From Aeromicrobium phoceense (GTDB lineage: Bacteria > Actinomycetota > Actinomycetes > Propionibacteriales > Nocardioidaceae): a stretch of 64,000 nucleotides of DNA. The position numbers and the translations under genes were made by a program. Of the stretch, positions 10,450 to 19,004 are shown piece by piece (within the stretch, counting starts at the first letter, position 1; every line of letters begins with the position of its first letter). The notes below the pieces were generated by a model. The model did not search any database. It saw only the letters and a list, made by a program, of their open reading frames with translations, and had not been told where the DNA came from. Location of the stretch: positions 1,302,001 to 1,366,000 of the forward strand of contig NZ_JACEOG010000001.1 of NCBI RefSeq assembly GCF_013868155.1, read 5' to 3'.

Positions 10450-11216
10450 CGCTGCGCGTCGCAGCCGGCCAGTACACCTCGGCCGGCGACGTCGAGGCCG
10501 ACATCGCCACGGTGGTCCGGGCGATCGAAACGGCGCGCGCCGACCTGCTGGTGATGCCCGAGCTCTTCCTGGGCGGCTACCGGATGCCCCCGATCGTGGT
10601 GGGGGAGAACGACCCGCGGCTCCAGCCGATCGCCGACGCGGCCGCGGCGGCCGGCACGGTGGCGCTCGTCGGCGCCTGCCTCGACGGCCCCGACGGCTTC
10701 ACGATCTCCACGCTGGCGTTCGGCCTGGGCGACGACCCGGCGGGCCGGCGGATCTACGACAAGCAGAACCCCTGCGGTGACGAGGGCGACCACGTCGTGG
10801 CCGGCGCCCACAGCGTCGTCGTCGACGTGAAGGGCTGGGCCGTGGGCCTCTCGATCTGCTACGACGGCTGCTTCCCCGAGCACGCCCGCGCCGTGGCGCT
10901 CGCCGGCGCCGAGGTCTACGCAGCCTCGGTGGCCTACTTCGCCGGCAGTGCCCATCGCCGCGAGGTCTACTACCGGGCCCGTGCGGTCGAGAACGGGATG
11001 TTCGTGGTGGTCAGCGGACTCAGCGGCTCGGTGGCCGGTGCGGAGTTCGACGGCGGCAGCGCCGTGTACGACCCCGAGGGACGCGTCCTCGCCGAGGTCA
11101 GTGAGGTCGAGGGGCTCGCCGTGGCCACACTCGACCGGCCGCTGCTGAAGGCGACCCGCGCCACCCACACGATGCTGGCCGACGTCCGCGACCCCGGTCC
11201 GGTGGTCCGGCGGTGA
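10446..11216 (+). CDS. carbon-nitrogen hydrolase (nitrilase family)
   Basis: A 256-residue cytoplasmic hydrolase with the full nitrilase-superfamily triad: E39 (VMPELFLGG), K106 (YDKQNP) and C138 (LSICYDGCFPE). These enzymes cleave non-peptide C-N bonds such as nitriles, amides or deaminated glutathione; the substrate here cannot be read from the sequence. The GTG overlaps the stop codon of guaB3 (GTGA), and its own stop overlaps the GNAT gene, so guaB3, hydrolase and GNAT are translationally coupled. Confidence 0.9.
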   Translation: MTLRVAAGQYTSAGDVEADIATVVRAIETARADLLVMPELFLGGYRMPPIVVGENDPRLQPIADAAAAAGTVALVGACLDGPDGFTISTLAFGLGDDPAGRRIYDKQNPCGDEGDHVVAGAHSVVVDVKGWAVGLSICYDGCFPEHARAVALAGAEVYAASVAYFAGSAHRREVYYRARAVENGMFVVVSGLSGSVAGAEFDGGSAVYDPEGRVLAEVSEVEGLAVATLDRPLLKATRATHTMLADVRDPGPVVRR

Positions 11217-11680
11217 CTGCGGAGATCGTCGAGGTCGACTTCCTCGACCCGCGGGCCGCTGCGCTGCGCAGCCGCATGGCGACGGAGATGGCCGAGCTCT
11301 ACGGCGAAACCCGCCACGGCACGGGCGCCGAGGGGATCGACCCCGACTCGGTGCTGGCCTGCCTGCTCGTCCTCGACGGCGACGAGCCCGTGGGCACCGT
11401 GAGCCTGCGCCGGCTGCGCGACCTCGTCGAGATCAAGCGGATGTACCTCCTGCCGTCCACCCGCGGCACGGGCATCGCGGCGCGCCTGCTGGCCGCGATC
11501 GAGGCGCGCGCCGCCGAGATCACCGACCGTGTCGTGCTGCACACGGGGGAGCGACAGCGCGCCGCGATCGCCCTCTACGCGCGGTCGGGCTACGAGCCCA
11601 TCGAGGTCTACCCGCCGTACGACCAGGTGCCGGAGTCGGTGTGCTTCGCCAAGCGCCTCGGCGGCACCGGCGTGGTGTAA
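11213..11680 (+). CDS. GNAT-family N-acetyltransferase
   Basis: A 155-residue acetyltransferase. The central strand-helix with the acetyl-CoA pyrophosphate loop reads LLPSTRGTGIAARLLAAIEARA (the R/Q-x-x-G-x-G/A motif is RGTGIA), followed by YARSGYEPIEVYP, a common C-terminal motif. The acceptor is unknown. It starts on a GTG that overlaps the preceding stop codon by 4 bp and ends the guaB3 operon 65 bp before the next promoter. Confidence 0.87.
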   Translation: MTAEIVEVDFLDPRAAALRSRMATEMAELYGETRHGTGAEGIDPDSVLACLLVLDGDEPVGTVSLRRLRDLVEIKRMYLLPSTRGTGIAARLLAAIEARAAEITDRVVLHTGERQRAAIALYARSGYEPIEVYPPYDQVPESVCFAKRLGGTGVV

Positions 11681-11692
11681 CCGTCGTTGACA

Positions 11693-11719
11693 TGATGTGA
11701 CAGACGCGGTGTCACATCA
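11693..11719. promoter_or_regulatory. palindromic operator upstream of the aldehyde dehydrogenase operon
   Basis: TGATGTGACA and TGTCACATCA form a perfect 10-bp inverted repeat around a 7-nt spacer. The core TGTGACA-N7-TGTCACA has the same half-sites and spacing as the site at 5116. Its right arm overlaps the probable -35 (TGTCAC, 11710-11715), 17 bp before the -10 TATCGT at 11733-11738. A bound regulator would block polymerase. Confidence 0.65.
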
Positions 11720-11745
11720 GGCCGTTCCGGGGTATCGTCCTCTTC

Positions 11746-13305
11746 ATGCCTGATGTCGCCCAGATCACAGTCGCGCCCGCGCGCATCGCCGAGCTCACCG
11801 CCCTGATCCGGGCCACGGGCACGGAGACCCGCACGACCGTCTCGCCGCTGGACGGCGCCGACGTCGCCACCGTCCCGGTCTCCACCGACCAGGACGTGCT
11901 CGACGCCTTCGCCGCGGCCCGCGTGGCCCAGCTCGACTGGGCGCGCACGCCGCTGCGCCGCCGCAAGAAGGCGCTGCTGCGCCTCCACGACCTCGTGCTG
12001 AAGCACCAGGGCGAGCTGCTCGACCTGATCCAGCTGGAGTCGGGCAAGGCCCGCTCCCACGCGTTCGACGAGGTGCTGCACACGGCCCTGACCGGCCGCT
12101 ACTACGGGCGCAGGCTGTCGCGGATCCTCGGCCCGCACCGGCGCAACGGGGTCTACCCGGTCATCACGGGTGTCCGCGAGCACCATCAGCCGAAGGGCGT
12201 CGTCGGGCTGATCACGCCGTGGAACTACCCGCTCTCGATGGCGCTCGTCGACGGCCTCGCCGCGGTCGCCGCGGGCAACGCGGTGGTGCACAAGCCCGAC
12301 AGCCAGTCGCCCCTCACGGCCCTGGCGATCATCGAGCTCATGCACCGCGCCGGCTTCCCCAAGGACCTCTGGCAGGTCGTCAGCGGGGCCGGCTCGGTCA
12401 TCGGCTCGGTGATCATCGACCACGCCGACTACATCTGCTTCACGGGCTCCACGGCCACCGGCAAGCGGATCGCCGCGCAGTGCTCGCAGCGCCTCATCGG
12501 CTGCTCGCTCGAGCTGGGCGGAAAGAACCCGATGATCGTCCTGCCCGGCGCCGACGTCGAGAAGGCCGTCGAGGGCACGGTGACCGCGGCGTTCAGCTCG
12601 GCGGGTCAGCTGTGCGTCTCCATCGAGCGCGTCTACGTGCACGACTCGATCTACGACCGCTACCGCGACGGGCTGGCCGAGCGCCTCTCCCACCTGGCCT
12701 CCGGCGCGAACGCCGACTGGGAGGTCGAGATGGGCACCCTCGTCTCGCCGTCGCAGCTGGCCACCACGCAGAAGCACGTCGCCGACGCGCTCGACCACGG
12801 GGCGATCCTCGTCTCGGGCGGTCACGCCCGCCCTGACATCGCGCCGTGGTTCCACGAGCCCACCGTGCTGGAGGACGTGCCCGAGTCGGCGCTGTGCTTC
12901 GCCGAGGAGACCTTCGGCCCGCTCGTCTCGCTCCACCGGTACCGCAGCATCGGCGAGGCCGTGCAGGCGGCGAACGACACCCCCTACGGACTGAACGCCA
13001 GCGTCTGGGGTCCGGCGCGCCGGGCCCGCAAGGTCGCCACCCGGATCAAGGCCGGCACGGTCAACGTCAACGAGGGCTTCGCCGCCACCTTCGGCAGCAT
13101 CGGGGCGCCCATGGGCGGGATGAAGGAGTCGGGCACCGGCCGCCGCCAGGGCGCCGAGGGCCTGCTGCGCTTCACCGAGACCCAGTCGATCGGCGTCCAG
13201 CGGGGGATCCCCGTGGGGGGCCCGTCGTTCCTGTCCAAGCGCACCTTCGGTGCCCTCCTGACCATGGGCCTCATCGGCCTGCGTCGCTTCACCCGCCGGG
13301 CCTGA
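11746..13305 (+). CDS. succinate-semialdehyde dehydrogenase-like aldehyde dehydrogenase
   Basis: A 519-residue NAD(P)-dependent aldehyde dehydrogenase. E256 (LELGGKNP) is the general base and C290 (GQLCVSIER) the nucleophile; the cofactor loop FTGSTATGKRIA lies around residue 230. It most resembles the mycobacterial GabD2 group, annotated as succinate-semialdehyde dehydrogenase, but the true aldehyde is uncertain. It starts 7 nt after TATCGT, probably leaderless, under the palindromic operator. The ChoD-like flavoprotein follows after 13 bp, so the pair may oxidise an alcohol or ketone and then an aldehyde of the same compound. Confidence 0.9.
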   Translation: MPDVAQITVAPARIAELTALIRATGTETRTTVSPLDGADVATVPVSTDQDVLDAFAAARVAQLDWARTPLRRRKKALLRLHDLVLKHQGELLDLIQLESGKARSHAFDEVLHTALTGRYYGRRLSRILGPHRRNGVYPVITGVREHHQPKGVVGLITPWNYPLSMALVDGLAAVAAGNAVVHKPDSQSPLTALAIIELMHRAGFPKDLWQVVSGAGSVIGSVIIDHADYICFTGSTATGKRIAAQCSQRLIGCSLELGGKNPMIVLPGADVEKAVEGTVTAAFSSAGQLCVSIERVYVHDSIYDRYRDGLAERLSHLASGANADWEVEMGTLVSPSQLATTQKHVADALDHGAILVSGGHARPDIAPWFHEPTVLEDVPESALCFAEETFGPLVSLHRYRSIGEAVQAANDTPYGLNASVWGPARRARKVATRIKAGTVNVNEGFAATFGSIGAPMGGMKESGTGRRQGAEGLLRFTETQSIGVQRGIPVGGPSFLSKRTFGALLTMGLIGLRRFTRRA

Positions 13306-13318
13306 GAGGAAGACGAGC

Positions 13319-15016
13319 ATGAGTGAGTTCGACTACGACGTCGTCATCGTGGGATCGGGGTTCGGCGGCAGCGTCTCGGCGCTGCGGCTGACCGAGAAGG
13401 GCTACAAGGTCCTCGTCGTGGAGGCGGGCCGACGCTTCGCCGACCACGAGTTCGCCAAGAACTCCTGGCACCTGCGCGAGTACCTGTGGGCGCCGAAGCT
13501 GGGGTGCTACGGCATCCAGCGGATCAACCTGCTGCGCAACTCCCTCGTGCTGGCCGGCGCGGGCGTCGGCGGCGGGTCGCTGGTCTACGCCAACACCCTC
13601 TACGAGCCGCTCGACCCGTTCTACAAGGATCCGGCCTGGAGCCACATCACCGACTGGAAGAGCGAGCTCGCGCCCTACTACGACCAGGCGAAGCGCATGC
13701 TCGGCGTCAACCCGGTCACGCAGATGAGCCCGGCCGACACGGTCGTGAAGAACACCGCGGAGCGCCTGGGCTACGGAGACAGCTTCCACTTCGCGCCCGT
13801 CGGCGTGCTGTTCGGTGACGACGAGGGACGCGACGTGGGCGACCCCTACTTCGGCGGCGTCGGTCCGGCCCGCCGCACCTGCATCAACTGCGGTGAGTGC
13901 ATGTCGGGCTGCCGCCACAACGCGAAGAACACCCTCGTGAAGAACTACCTGTACCTCGCCGAGCAGGCCGGAGCCGAGGTCCGCGACCTCACCACCGTGG
14001 TCGACGTCCGCCCGGCGGGTGGCGGCTACGAGGTGCACACGCGCTCGACGAGGAAGTGGCGCGGCAAGCAGCCGGTCATCCGCGCCGAGCAGGTCATCTT
14101 CGCCGCCGCCTCGCTGGGCACCCAGCGGCTGCTGCACCAGCTGCGCGACTCGGGCAGCCTGCCGAACATCTCCGACCGGCTCGGGCTGCTCACCCGCACC
14201 AATTCCGAGGCCCTCATGGGGTCGGTGGCGATGCACCGCGACGTCGACTACACCCGTGGCGTCGCGATCACGTCCTCCATCCACCCGAACGACACGACCC
14301 ACATCGAGCCCGTCCGCTACGGCAAGGGCTCCAACGTGATGATGTTCGTGCAGATGGTGCTGTCCACCGACGGCAGCGGGAACGGCAAGCCGAGCGTGTT
14401 CACGGTGCTCAAGAACATCGTCAAGATCGCGCCGCGGCTGCCCAAGCTCTACGACGCGTTCCACTGGTCCGAGCGCACCGTGATCGCCCTGGTGATGCAG
14501 GCCCGCGACAACTCGATCACCACCTACACGAAGCGCCGGCTGTTCGGTGGTCGCAAGATGACCACGAAGCAGGGGTCGGGGGAGCCGAACCCCACCTACA
14601 TCCCGGAGGCGCACCGCGCGGTGTCGGAGATGGCCGACTACATGGACGGCGTCGCCGGCGGCATCGTCACCGAGCCCATCGGCATCCCGATGACGGCGCA
14701 CTTCCTGGGCGGCTGCGCGATCGGAGACTCGCCCGAGACCGGCGTGATCGACCCGTACCAGCGCCTCTACGGCCACGAGGGACTCCACGTCATCGACGGC
14801 TCGGCGATCAGCGCGAACCTGGGCGTGAACCCGTCGCTCACGATCACCGCGCAGGCCGAGCGGGCGGTGGCGCTGTGGCCCAACCGCGGCGAGCGCGACG
14901 AGCGGCCCCCGCTCGGCCGCGCCTACCGCCGCCTCGAGCCGGTGATGCCGAAGAACCCGGTCGTCCCCGAGTCCGCGCCGGCCGCCTACCGACTGCCGAT
15001 CGTCCAGGTGTCCTGA
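13319..15016 (+). CDS. choD: ChoD-like GMC flavoprotein with a ferredoxin-type cysteine motif
   Basis: A 565-residue FAD enzyme close to M. tuberculosis ChoD (Rv3409c), which is also near guaB3. The FAD motif VVIVGSGFGGSVSA is at residues 6-19, GAGVGGGSLVYANTLY at about 80, and the C-terminal IDGSAISANLGVNPS closes the FAD site. Four cysteines at 188, 191, 194 and 198 are spaced CxxCxxCxxxC (CINCGECMSGC), a pattern that normally holds a 4Fe-4S cluster. The name cholesterol oxidase is historical: Mycobacterial ChoD is not clearly a cholesterol oxidase. No signal peptide is seen. It is coupled to the aldehyde dehydrogenase upstream. Confidence 0.87.
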   Translation: MSEFDYDVVIVGSGFGGSVSALRLTEKGYKVLVVEAGRRFADHEFAKNSWHLREYLWAPKLGCYGIQRINLLRNSLVLAGAGVGGGSLVYANTLYEPLDPFYKDPAWSHITDWKSELAPYYDQAKRMLGVNPVTQMSPADTVVKNTAERLGYGDSFHFAPVGVLFGDDEGRDVGDPYFGGVGPARRTCINCGECMSGCRHNAKNTLVKNYLYLAEQAGAEVRDLTTVVDVRPAGGGYEVHTRSTRKWRGKQPVIRAEQVIFAAASLGTQRLLHQLRDSGSLPNISDRLGLLTRTNSEALMGSVAMHRDVDYTRGVAITSSIHPNDTTHIEPVRYGKGSNVMMFVQMVLSTDGSGNGKPSVFTVLKNIVKIAPRLPKLYDAFHWSERTVIALVMQARDNSITTYTKRRLFGGRKMTTKQGSGEPNPTYIPEAHRAVSEMADYMDGVAGGIVTEPIGIPMTAHFLGGCAIGDSPETGVIDPYQRLYGHEGLHVIDGSAISANLGVNPSLTITAQAERAVALWPNRGERDERPPLGRAYRRLEPVMPKNPVVPESAPAAYRLPIVQVS

Positions 15017-15029
15017 GGCGCGCCGACCG

Positions 15030-15620
15030 CTACGGCTTTTGCTCCCGTTCGGGACGGAACGTGCCCGAGGGCGTGAGGACGAGGTCCACGGGCTGGTCGT
15101 GCGGCTCGCGGGGCACGTGCGGCAGCAGCTCGTCCTCGAACACGACGGCGCAGGTGACGCCGGTGAAGTCCGCCAGCGCGCGGTCGTAGTACCCCGCGCC
15201 CCGGCCGAGCCGGTTCCCGGCGTGGTCCGCGGCCAGTCCCGGCACCAGGGCCACGTCGCACGTGGCGAGGGCCTCGGGGCCCAGCGTGGGGCCCGTGGGC
15301 GCGGGCACGCCCAGCGCGCCGGCGACCACCGCCCCCGGCTCGTACGCCGCCCAGTCCAGCGTGCGGTCGGGCCGGCTCACGGGCACCAGCACCTCGACGC
15401 CCCGTCCCACCAGCATCTCGAGCAACGGGGCGGTGCCGGGCTCGCTCGGCAGCGACAGGTAGGCCGCGACGCGACGCGCCCGCACCAGCGCGGGGAGCGC
15501 GGCGGCATGCAGCGCGATCGCCTCGGCCGCGAGGACCCGATCCCCGGCCGACCTGGCCCGTCGACGTGAGGCGACCGCTTCGCGCAGGTTGGACTTCTCA
15601 CCCGTCACGGAAGTCGACAT
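15030..15620 (-). CDS. fthC: 5-formyltetrahydrofolate cyclo-ligase
   Basis: A 196-residue enzyme that converts 5-formyl-THF to 5,10-methenyl-THF with ATP, recovering an inert folate. The hallmark GRGAGYYDRAL loop and the N-terminal REAVASRRRARS basic segment that binds the folate/phosphates are present. The gene is divergent from the UDP-glucose pyrophosphorylase, with only 18 bp between start codons and overlapping -10 boxes. Its 3' end is 13 bp from the convergent choD-like gene with no terminator between. Confidence 0.93.
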   Translation of the reverse strand: MSTSVTGEKSNLREAVASRRRARSAGDRVLAAEAIALHAAALPALVRARRVAAYLSLPSEPGTAPLLEMLVGRGVEVLVPVSRPDRTLDWAAYEPGAVVAGALGVPAPTGPTLGPEALATCDVALVPGLAADHAGNRLGRGAGYYDRALADFTGVTCAVVFEDELLPHVPREPHDQPVDLVLTPSGTFRPEREQKP

Positions 15621-15625
15621 GGCGC

Positions 15626-15632
15626 TAGCCTA
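15626..15632. promoter_or_regulatory. overlapping divergent -10 elements
   Basis: TAGCCTA holds TAGCCT on the plus strand (15626-15631) and TAGGCT on the minus strand (15632-15627). The first ends 7 nt before the pyrophosphorylase ATG and the second 6 nt before the cyclo-ligase ATG. One 7-bp element therefore appears to serve two leaderless promoters. Confidence 0.6.
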
Positions 15633-15638
15633 GGGCCG

Positions 15639-17015
15639 ATGAATGCACTGGCAGCCGCACAGGAGAAGATGCGCTCGGACGGACTGCCCGAGCAGGCCAT
15701 CGACGTCTTCACGGCGTTCTACCACCAGCTCCACGAGGGCGCGTCCGGCCTGATCCCGGAGTCCGAGGTCGAGCCGCTGAAGGACGTCGCGAGCATCGAG
15801 TCGCTCGACTTCGCCGCCGAGACCCTGCGTCGCGCCGCCGCCGAGACCGTGGTCATCAAGCTCAACGGCGGGCTCGGCACCACGATGGGGATGACGCAGG
15901 CGAAGTCCCTGCTGCCGATCAAGCACCGCCTCAGCTTCCTGGACCTCATCGTCGACCAGGTCTGGCACGTGCGCTCCACCCTGGGCGTCGACCTGCCGCT
16001 GCTGTTCATGAACAGCTTTCGCACCCGTGACGACACCCTCGCGACGCTGGCGCGCTACCCGGAGCTCCGGGTCGGCGACCTGCCGCTCGACTTCCTGCAG
16101 AACCGCGAGCCGCGCCTCGACGCCGAGACGCTCGAGCCCGTCGACTGGCCCGACGACCCGTCGCTCGAGTGGTGCCCGCCCGGACACGCCGACCTCTACA
16201 CGGCGCTCGACGCCTCGGGCGTCCTGGACCAGCTGATCGAGGCCGGCTACCGCTACGCCTCGATCTCCAACGCCGACAACCTCGGCGCCGTGCCCGACCC
16301 CGCGATGATGGCCTGGTTCGCCCAGACCGGGGCGCCGTACGCCGCCGAGGTGTGCCGCCGCACCCCTGCCGACGTGAAGGGTGGCCACCTCGTCGTGCGC
16401 CGCTCGGACGGCCGGCTCATCCTGCGCGAGACCGCCCAGATCGCCCAGGACGACCGCGACGCCGCGGCCGACCTGTCGGTCCACCGGTACTTCCACACGA
16501 ACAACCTGTGGTTCGACCTGCCGGCCCTGCGCGCCGAGCTCGACCGGGCGAACGGTGTGCTCGACCTGCCGCTGATCCGGAACCAGAAGAACGTCGACCC
16601 CACCGACCCCGACAGCCCGCAGGTCATCCAGATCGAGTCCGCGATGGGTGCGGCCATCTCGGTGTTCGAGGGCGCCACGGCGATCGAGGTCGACCGGGCC
16701 CGGTTCCTGCCGGTGAAGACCACCGACGACCTGATGCTGCTGCGGTCCGACGTCTACGACGTGGGCCCCGACTACCAGATGCGGGCGCGCGTGGACGAGG
16801 TTCCCTCGGTCTCCCTCGACAAGCGCTACTTCGGCGCGATCAGCGAGTTCGACAAGCGGGTGCCGTTCTCGGTGGGCCTGCTGTACGCCTCGTCCCTCAC
16901 CGTGCGCGGTGACTGGAGCTTCGGCGAGGGCGTGGTCGTGCGCGGCGACGTGGTCCTCGAGGACGAGGGCCGACCGCGCCACGTGGCCTCCGGAACGGTG
17001 CTGTCCGGGATCTGA
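15639..17015 (+). CDS. UTP-glucose-1-phosphate uridylyltransferase (eukaryotic-like UDPGP family)
   Basis: A 458-residue enzyme making UDP-glucose from UTP and glucose-1-phosphate. The nucleotide loop VVIKLNGGLGTTMG (about residue 70), FHTNNLWFDLPAL and a C-terminal left-handed beta-helix stub are those of the UDPGP family found in eukaryotes and some actinobacteria, not the 300-residue bacterial GalU found at the equivalent position in mycobacteria. UDP-glucose feeds glycogen, trehalose and the surface polysaccharides encoded later in the window. The ATG is 7 nt after TAGCCT. Confidence 0.93.
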   Translation: MNALAAAQEKMRSDGLPEQAIDVFTAFYHQLHEGASGLIPESEVEPLKDVASIESLDFAAETLRRAAAETVVIKLNGGLGTTMGMTQAKSLLPIKHRLSFLDLIVDQVWHVRSTLGVDLPLLFMNSFRTRDDTLATLARYPELRVGDLPLDFLQNREPRLDAETLEPVDWPDDPSLEWCPPGHADLYTALDASGVLDQLIEAGYRYASISNADNLGAVPDPAMMAWFAQTGAPYAAEVCRRTPADVKGGHLVVRRSDGRLILRETAQIAQDDRDAAADLSVHRYFHTNNLWFDLPALRAELDRANGVLDLPLIRNQKNVDPTDPDSPQVIQIESAMGAAISVFEGATAIEVDRARFLPVKTTDDLMLLRSDVYDVGPDYQMRARVDEVPSVSLDKRYFGAISEFDKRVPFSVGLLYASSLTVRGDWSFGEGVVVRGDVVLEDEGRPRHVASGTVLSGI

Positions 17016-17042
17016 GGCGGAACGGCCGTTAGGCTGGCACGC

Positions 17043-18317
17043 ATGTCGTCAGGTCAGCTGCCTCCGCGGACGCGTCCCGTCAGCGTCGCCCCCGGGCGCC
17101 TGACGGTCGAGGACCATCTCGAGACGATCCTGCGGGGCGTCGGACCGCTCGCGGCCTACGACCAGCCCGTCGTGGAGTCCCTCGGTCTGACCCTGCACGA
17201 GGACGTCATCAGCAACGAGGACCTGCCGCGCTTCTCCTCCGCCGCGGTCGACGGCTACGCCGTCAACGCCACCGACGTGGTCGGGGCCCGACCCGGTGAC
17301 CCCGTCGAGCTTCCCGTCGTCGCCGAGATCGTCCCCGGCCTGGGCAAGCCCTTCGCCATCAGCGGCGGCTCGTGCGTGCGGATCATGGCCGGCGCGCCGC
17401 TCCCGCGCGGCGCCGACGCCGTGGTGGCGGCCGACTCCACCGACGGCGGCCGCACCCGCGTCGCCATCAGCCGCGCCGTCCTGGCCGGCTCGGGCGTGCG
17501 GCACGCAGCCGGTGACCTGTCCCGCGGCGGCATCGCGCTGCCCGAGGGCGCGGTCCTCGGTCCTCGCGAGATCGGCCTGCTGGCGGCGATCGGACGCGAC
17601 CGCGTGCGCGCCCGGCCCCGCCCGCGCGTGGTGGTCATGTCCACGGGCCGCGAGCTGCGCGAGCCCGGGGCCCACCTCGACGCCGACTCGGTGCACGACG
17701 CCAACTCCTCGATGCTCGCGGCCGCCGTGCGTGACCTCGGCGCGATCGCCTACCGCGTGGGCGTCGTCGACGACGACCCGGCGCACTTCAAGCGCGTCCT
17801 GTCCGACCAGCTGGTGCGCGCCGACCTGGTGATCACCACCGGCGGCATCACCGGCGACGAGCGCGCGCTGGTGAAGCGCACGCTCTCCGAGATCGGCGAG
17901 GTCACCTTCTCCGACATCGCGATCAGCCCGGGGCGCACCCACGGCTTCGGTCGCGTCTTCGACGAGCAGACCCCGGTCATCACGCTGCCGGGGGATCCCG
18001 TCTCGGCCTACGTCGGCTTCGAGGTCTTCGTCGTGCCGGCGATCCGCCGCATGCTCGGCCGCACGCCCTACCGGCGTCCGCAGGTGCACGCGGTGCTCGC
18101 GGAGGACCTCACCTCCGACACCGGCGTCCGCGAGTACCGCCCCGCGTTCTTCGAGGTCACGCACCGCGGGGCGAAGGTCACGCCGTTGCCGCACACCGGG
18201 CCCCACCTCGTGGGCGCGCTCGCCAAGGCCAATGCCCTGATCGTGGTCGGTGAGGACGAGAGCGCGCTGCACCTCGGCGACACCGTCCGCACCCTCGTGC
18301 TGGACCGCAACTTCTGA
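17043..18317 (+). CDS. glp: MoeA/gephyrin-like protein (Glp)
   Basis: A 424-residue MoeA-family protein. MoeA inserts molybdenum into molybdopterin; motifs include SAAVDGYAV (about 62), GAPLPRGADAVV (about 117) and TTGGITGDE (about 260). Its position beside rimJ and glpR is the conserved actinobacterial neighbourhood in which the MoeA-like protein Glp binds the membrane receptor GlpR and takes part in cell division, without an obvious role in cofactor synthesis. I therefore favour Glp, but sequence alone does not exclude a true MoeA. No other molybdopterin genes are in the window. TAGGCT at 17030-17035 lies 7 nt before the ATG. Confidence 0.88.
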   Translation: MSSGQLPPRTRPVSVAPGRLTVEDHLETILRGVGPLAAYDQPVVESLGLTLHEDVISNEDLPRFSSAAVDGYAVNATDVVGARPGDPVELPVVAEIVPGLGKPFAISGGSCVRIMAGAPLPRGADAVVAADSTDGGRTRVAISRAVLAGSGVRHAAGDLSRGGIALPEGAVLGPREIGLLAAIGRDRVRARPRPRVVVMSTGRELREPGAHLDADSVHDANSSMLAAAVRDLGAIAYRVGVVDDDPAHFKRVLSDQLVRADLVITTGGITGDERALVKRTLSEIGEVTFSDIAISPGRTHGFGRVFDEQTPVITLPGDPVSAYVGFEVFVVPAIRRMLGRTPYRRPQVHAVLAEDLTSDTGVREYRPAFFEVTHRGAKVTPLPHTGPHLVGALAKANALIVVGEDESALHLGDTVRTLVLDRNF

Positions 18318-18919
18318 TGGCGCGCGGCTGGCCGGCGACCCTCTCGGACGGCTTGATCGGCGTGCGACCCCTCACACGTCGCGACGCCTCCACGTGGGCC
18401 CGGCTGCGTGCGGAGAACCTCGAGTGGCTGTCTCCCTGGGAGGCCACGCTGCCGCGCGGCGAGGGAACCGCCCCCGACTCCTACGGCGCCACGATCGCGG
18501 CGCTGCGACGCAAGGCCCGCGAGGGCCTTGCGATGCCGTTCGCCGCCACGTGGGCCGGCGACATGGTCGGGCAGGTCACCGTCACGGGAATCACACGCGG
18601 CTCGGCCCTGTGGGCGAGCATCGGCTACTGGGTGGCCCGCAGCCATGCCGGCAAGGGCGTCACGCCCACCGCCGTGGCGCTCGTGTGCGACCACCTGTTC
18701 ACCAAGGCGGGCCTGCACCGGATCGAGATCTCCATCCGTCCGGAGAACGCGGCGAGCCTGCGGGTCGTGGAGAAACTGGGCTTCACCGAGTTCGGTCTGG
18801 CGCCGCGCTACCTGCACATCGCGGGGGACTGGCGCGACCATCGCGTCTTCCAGCTGCTCAAGGAGGACGTGCCCCACGGGGTGCTCGAGCGGCTGCGCCA
18901 GGAGCGTCCCCCGGCCTGA
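18317..18919 (+). CDS. rimJ: RimJ-like GNAT acetyltransferase
   Basis: A 200-residue N-acetyltransferase of the RimJ/RimL group, whose founding members acetylate ribosomal protein N-termini. The acetyl-CoA loop SHAGKGVTPTAV (about residue 111) and the following NAASLRVVEKLGF are typical. The ATG overlaps the Glp stop codon (TGATG), so both are coupled. It is kept between glp and glpR in several actinobacteria, yet its substrate is unknown. Confidence 0.88.
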   Translation: MARGWPATLSDGLIGVRPLTRRDASTWARLRAENLEWLSPWEATLPRGEGTAPDSYGATIAALRRKAREGLAMPFAATWAGDMVGQVTVTGITRGSALWASIGYWVARSHAGKGVTPTAVALVCDHLFTKAGLHRIEISIRPENAASLRVVEKLGFTEFGLAPRYLHIAGDWRDHRVFQLLKEDVPHGVLERLRQERPPA

Positions 18920-19004
18920 GCCGGACGGGGCCGGCGTGAACTCTGGTGCGACACACCCGGCTCGCTCCCACGGATCGAGCGCCGCACGACCTACGGTTTC
19001 AAGC

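Noticed and set aside
11693-11719. KstR or KstR2 cholesterol-regulon box upstream of the ChoD-like operon
   Set aside because: The sequence lacks the AACAAG or CAAG-type half-sites of those regulators.
17043-18317. Calling the gene plain moeA for molybdenum cofactor
   Set aside because: No moaA, moaC, mobA or molybdenum transport gene is in the window and the neighbours are rimJ and glpR. I therefore kept Glp as the main call, with MoeA as the alternative.
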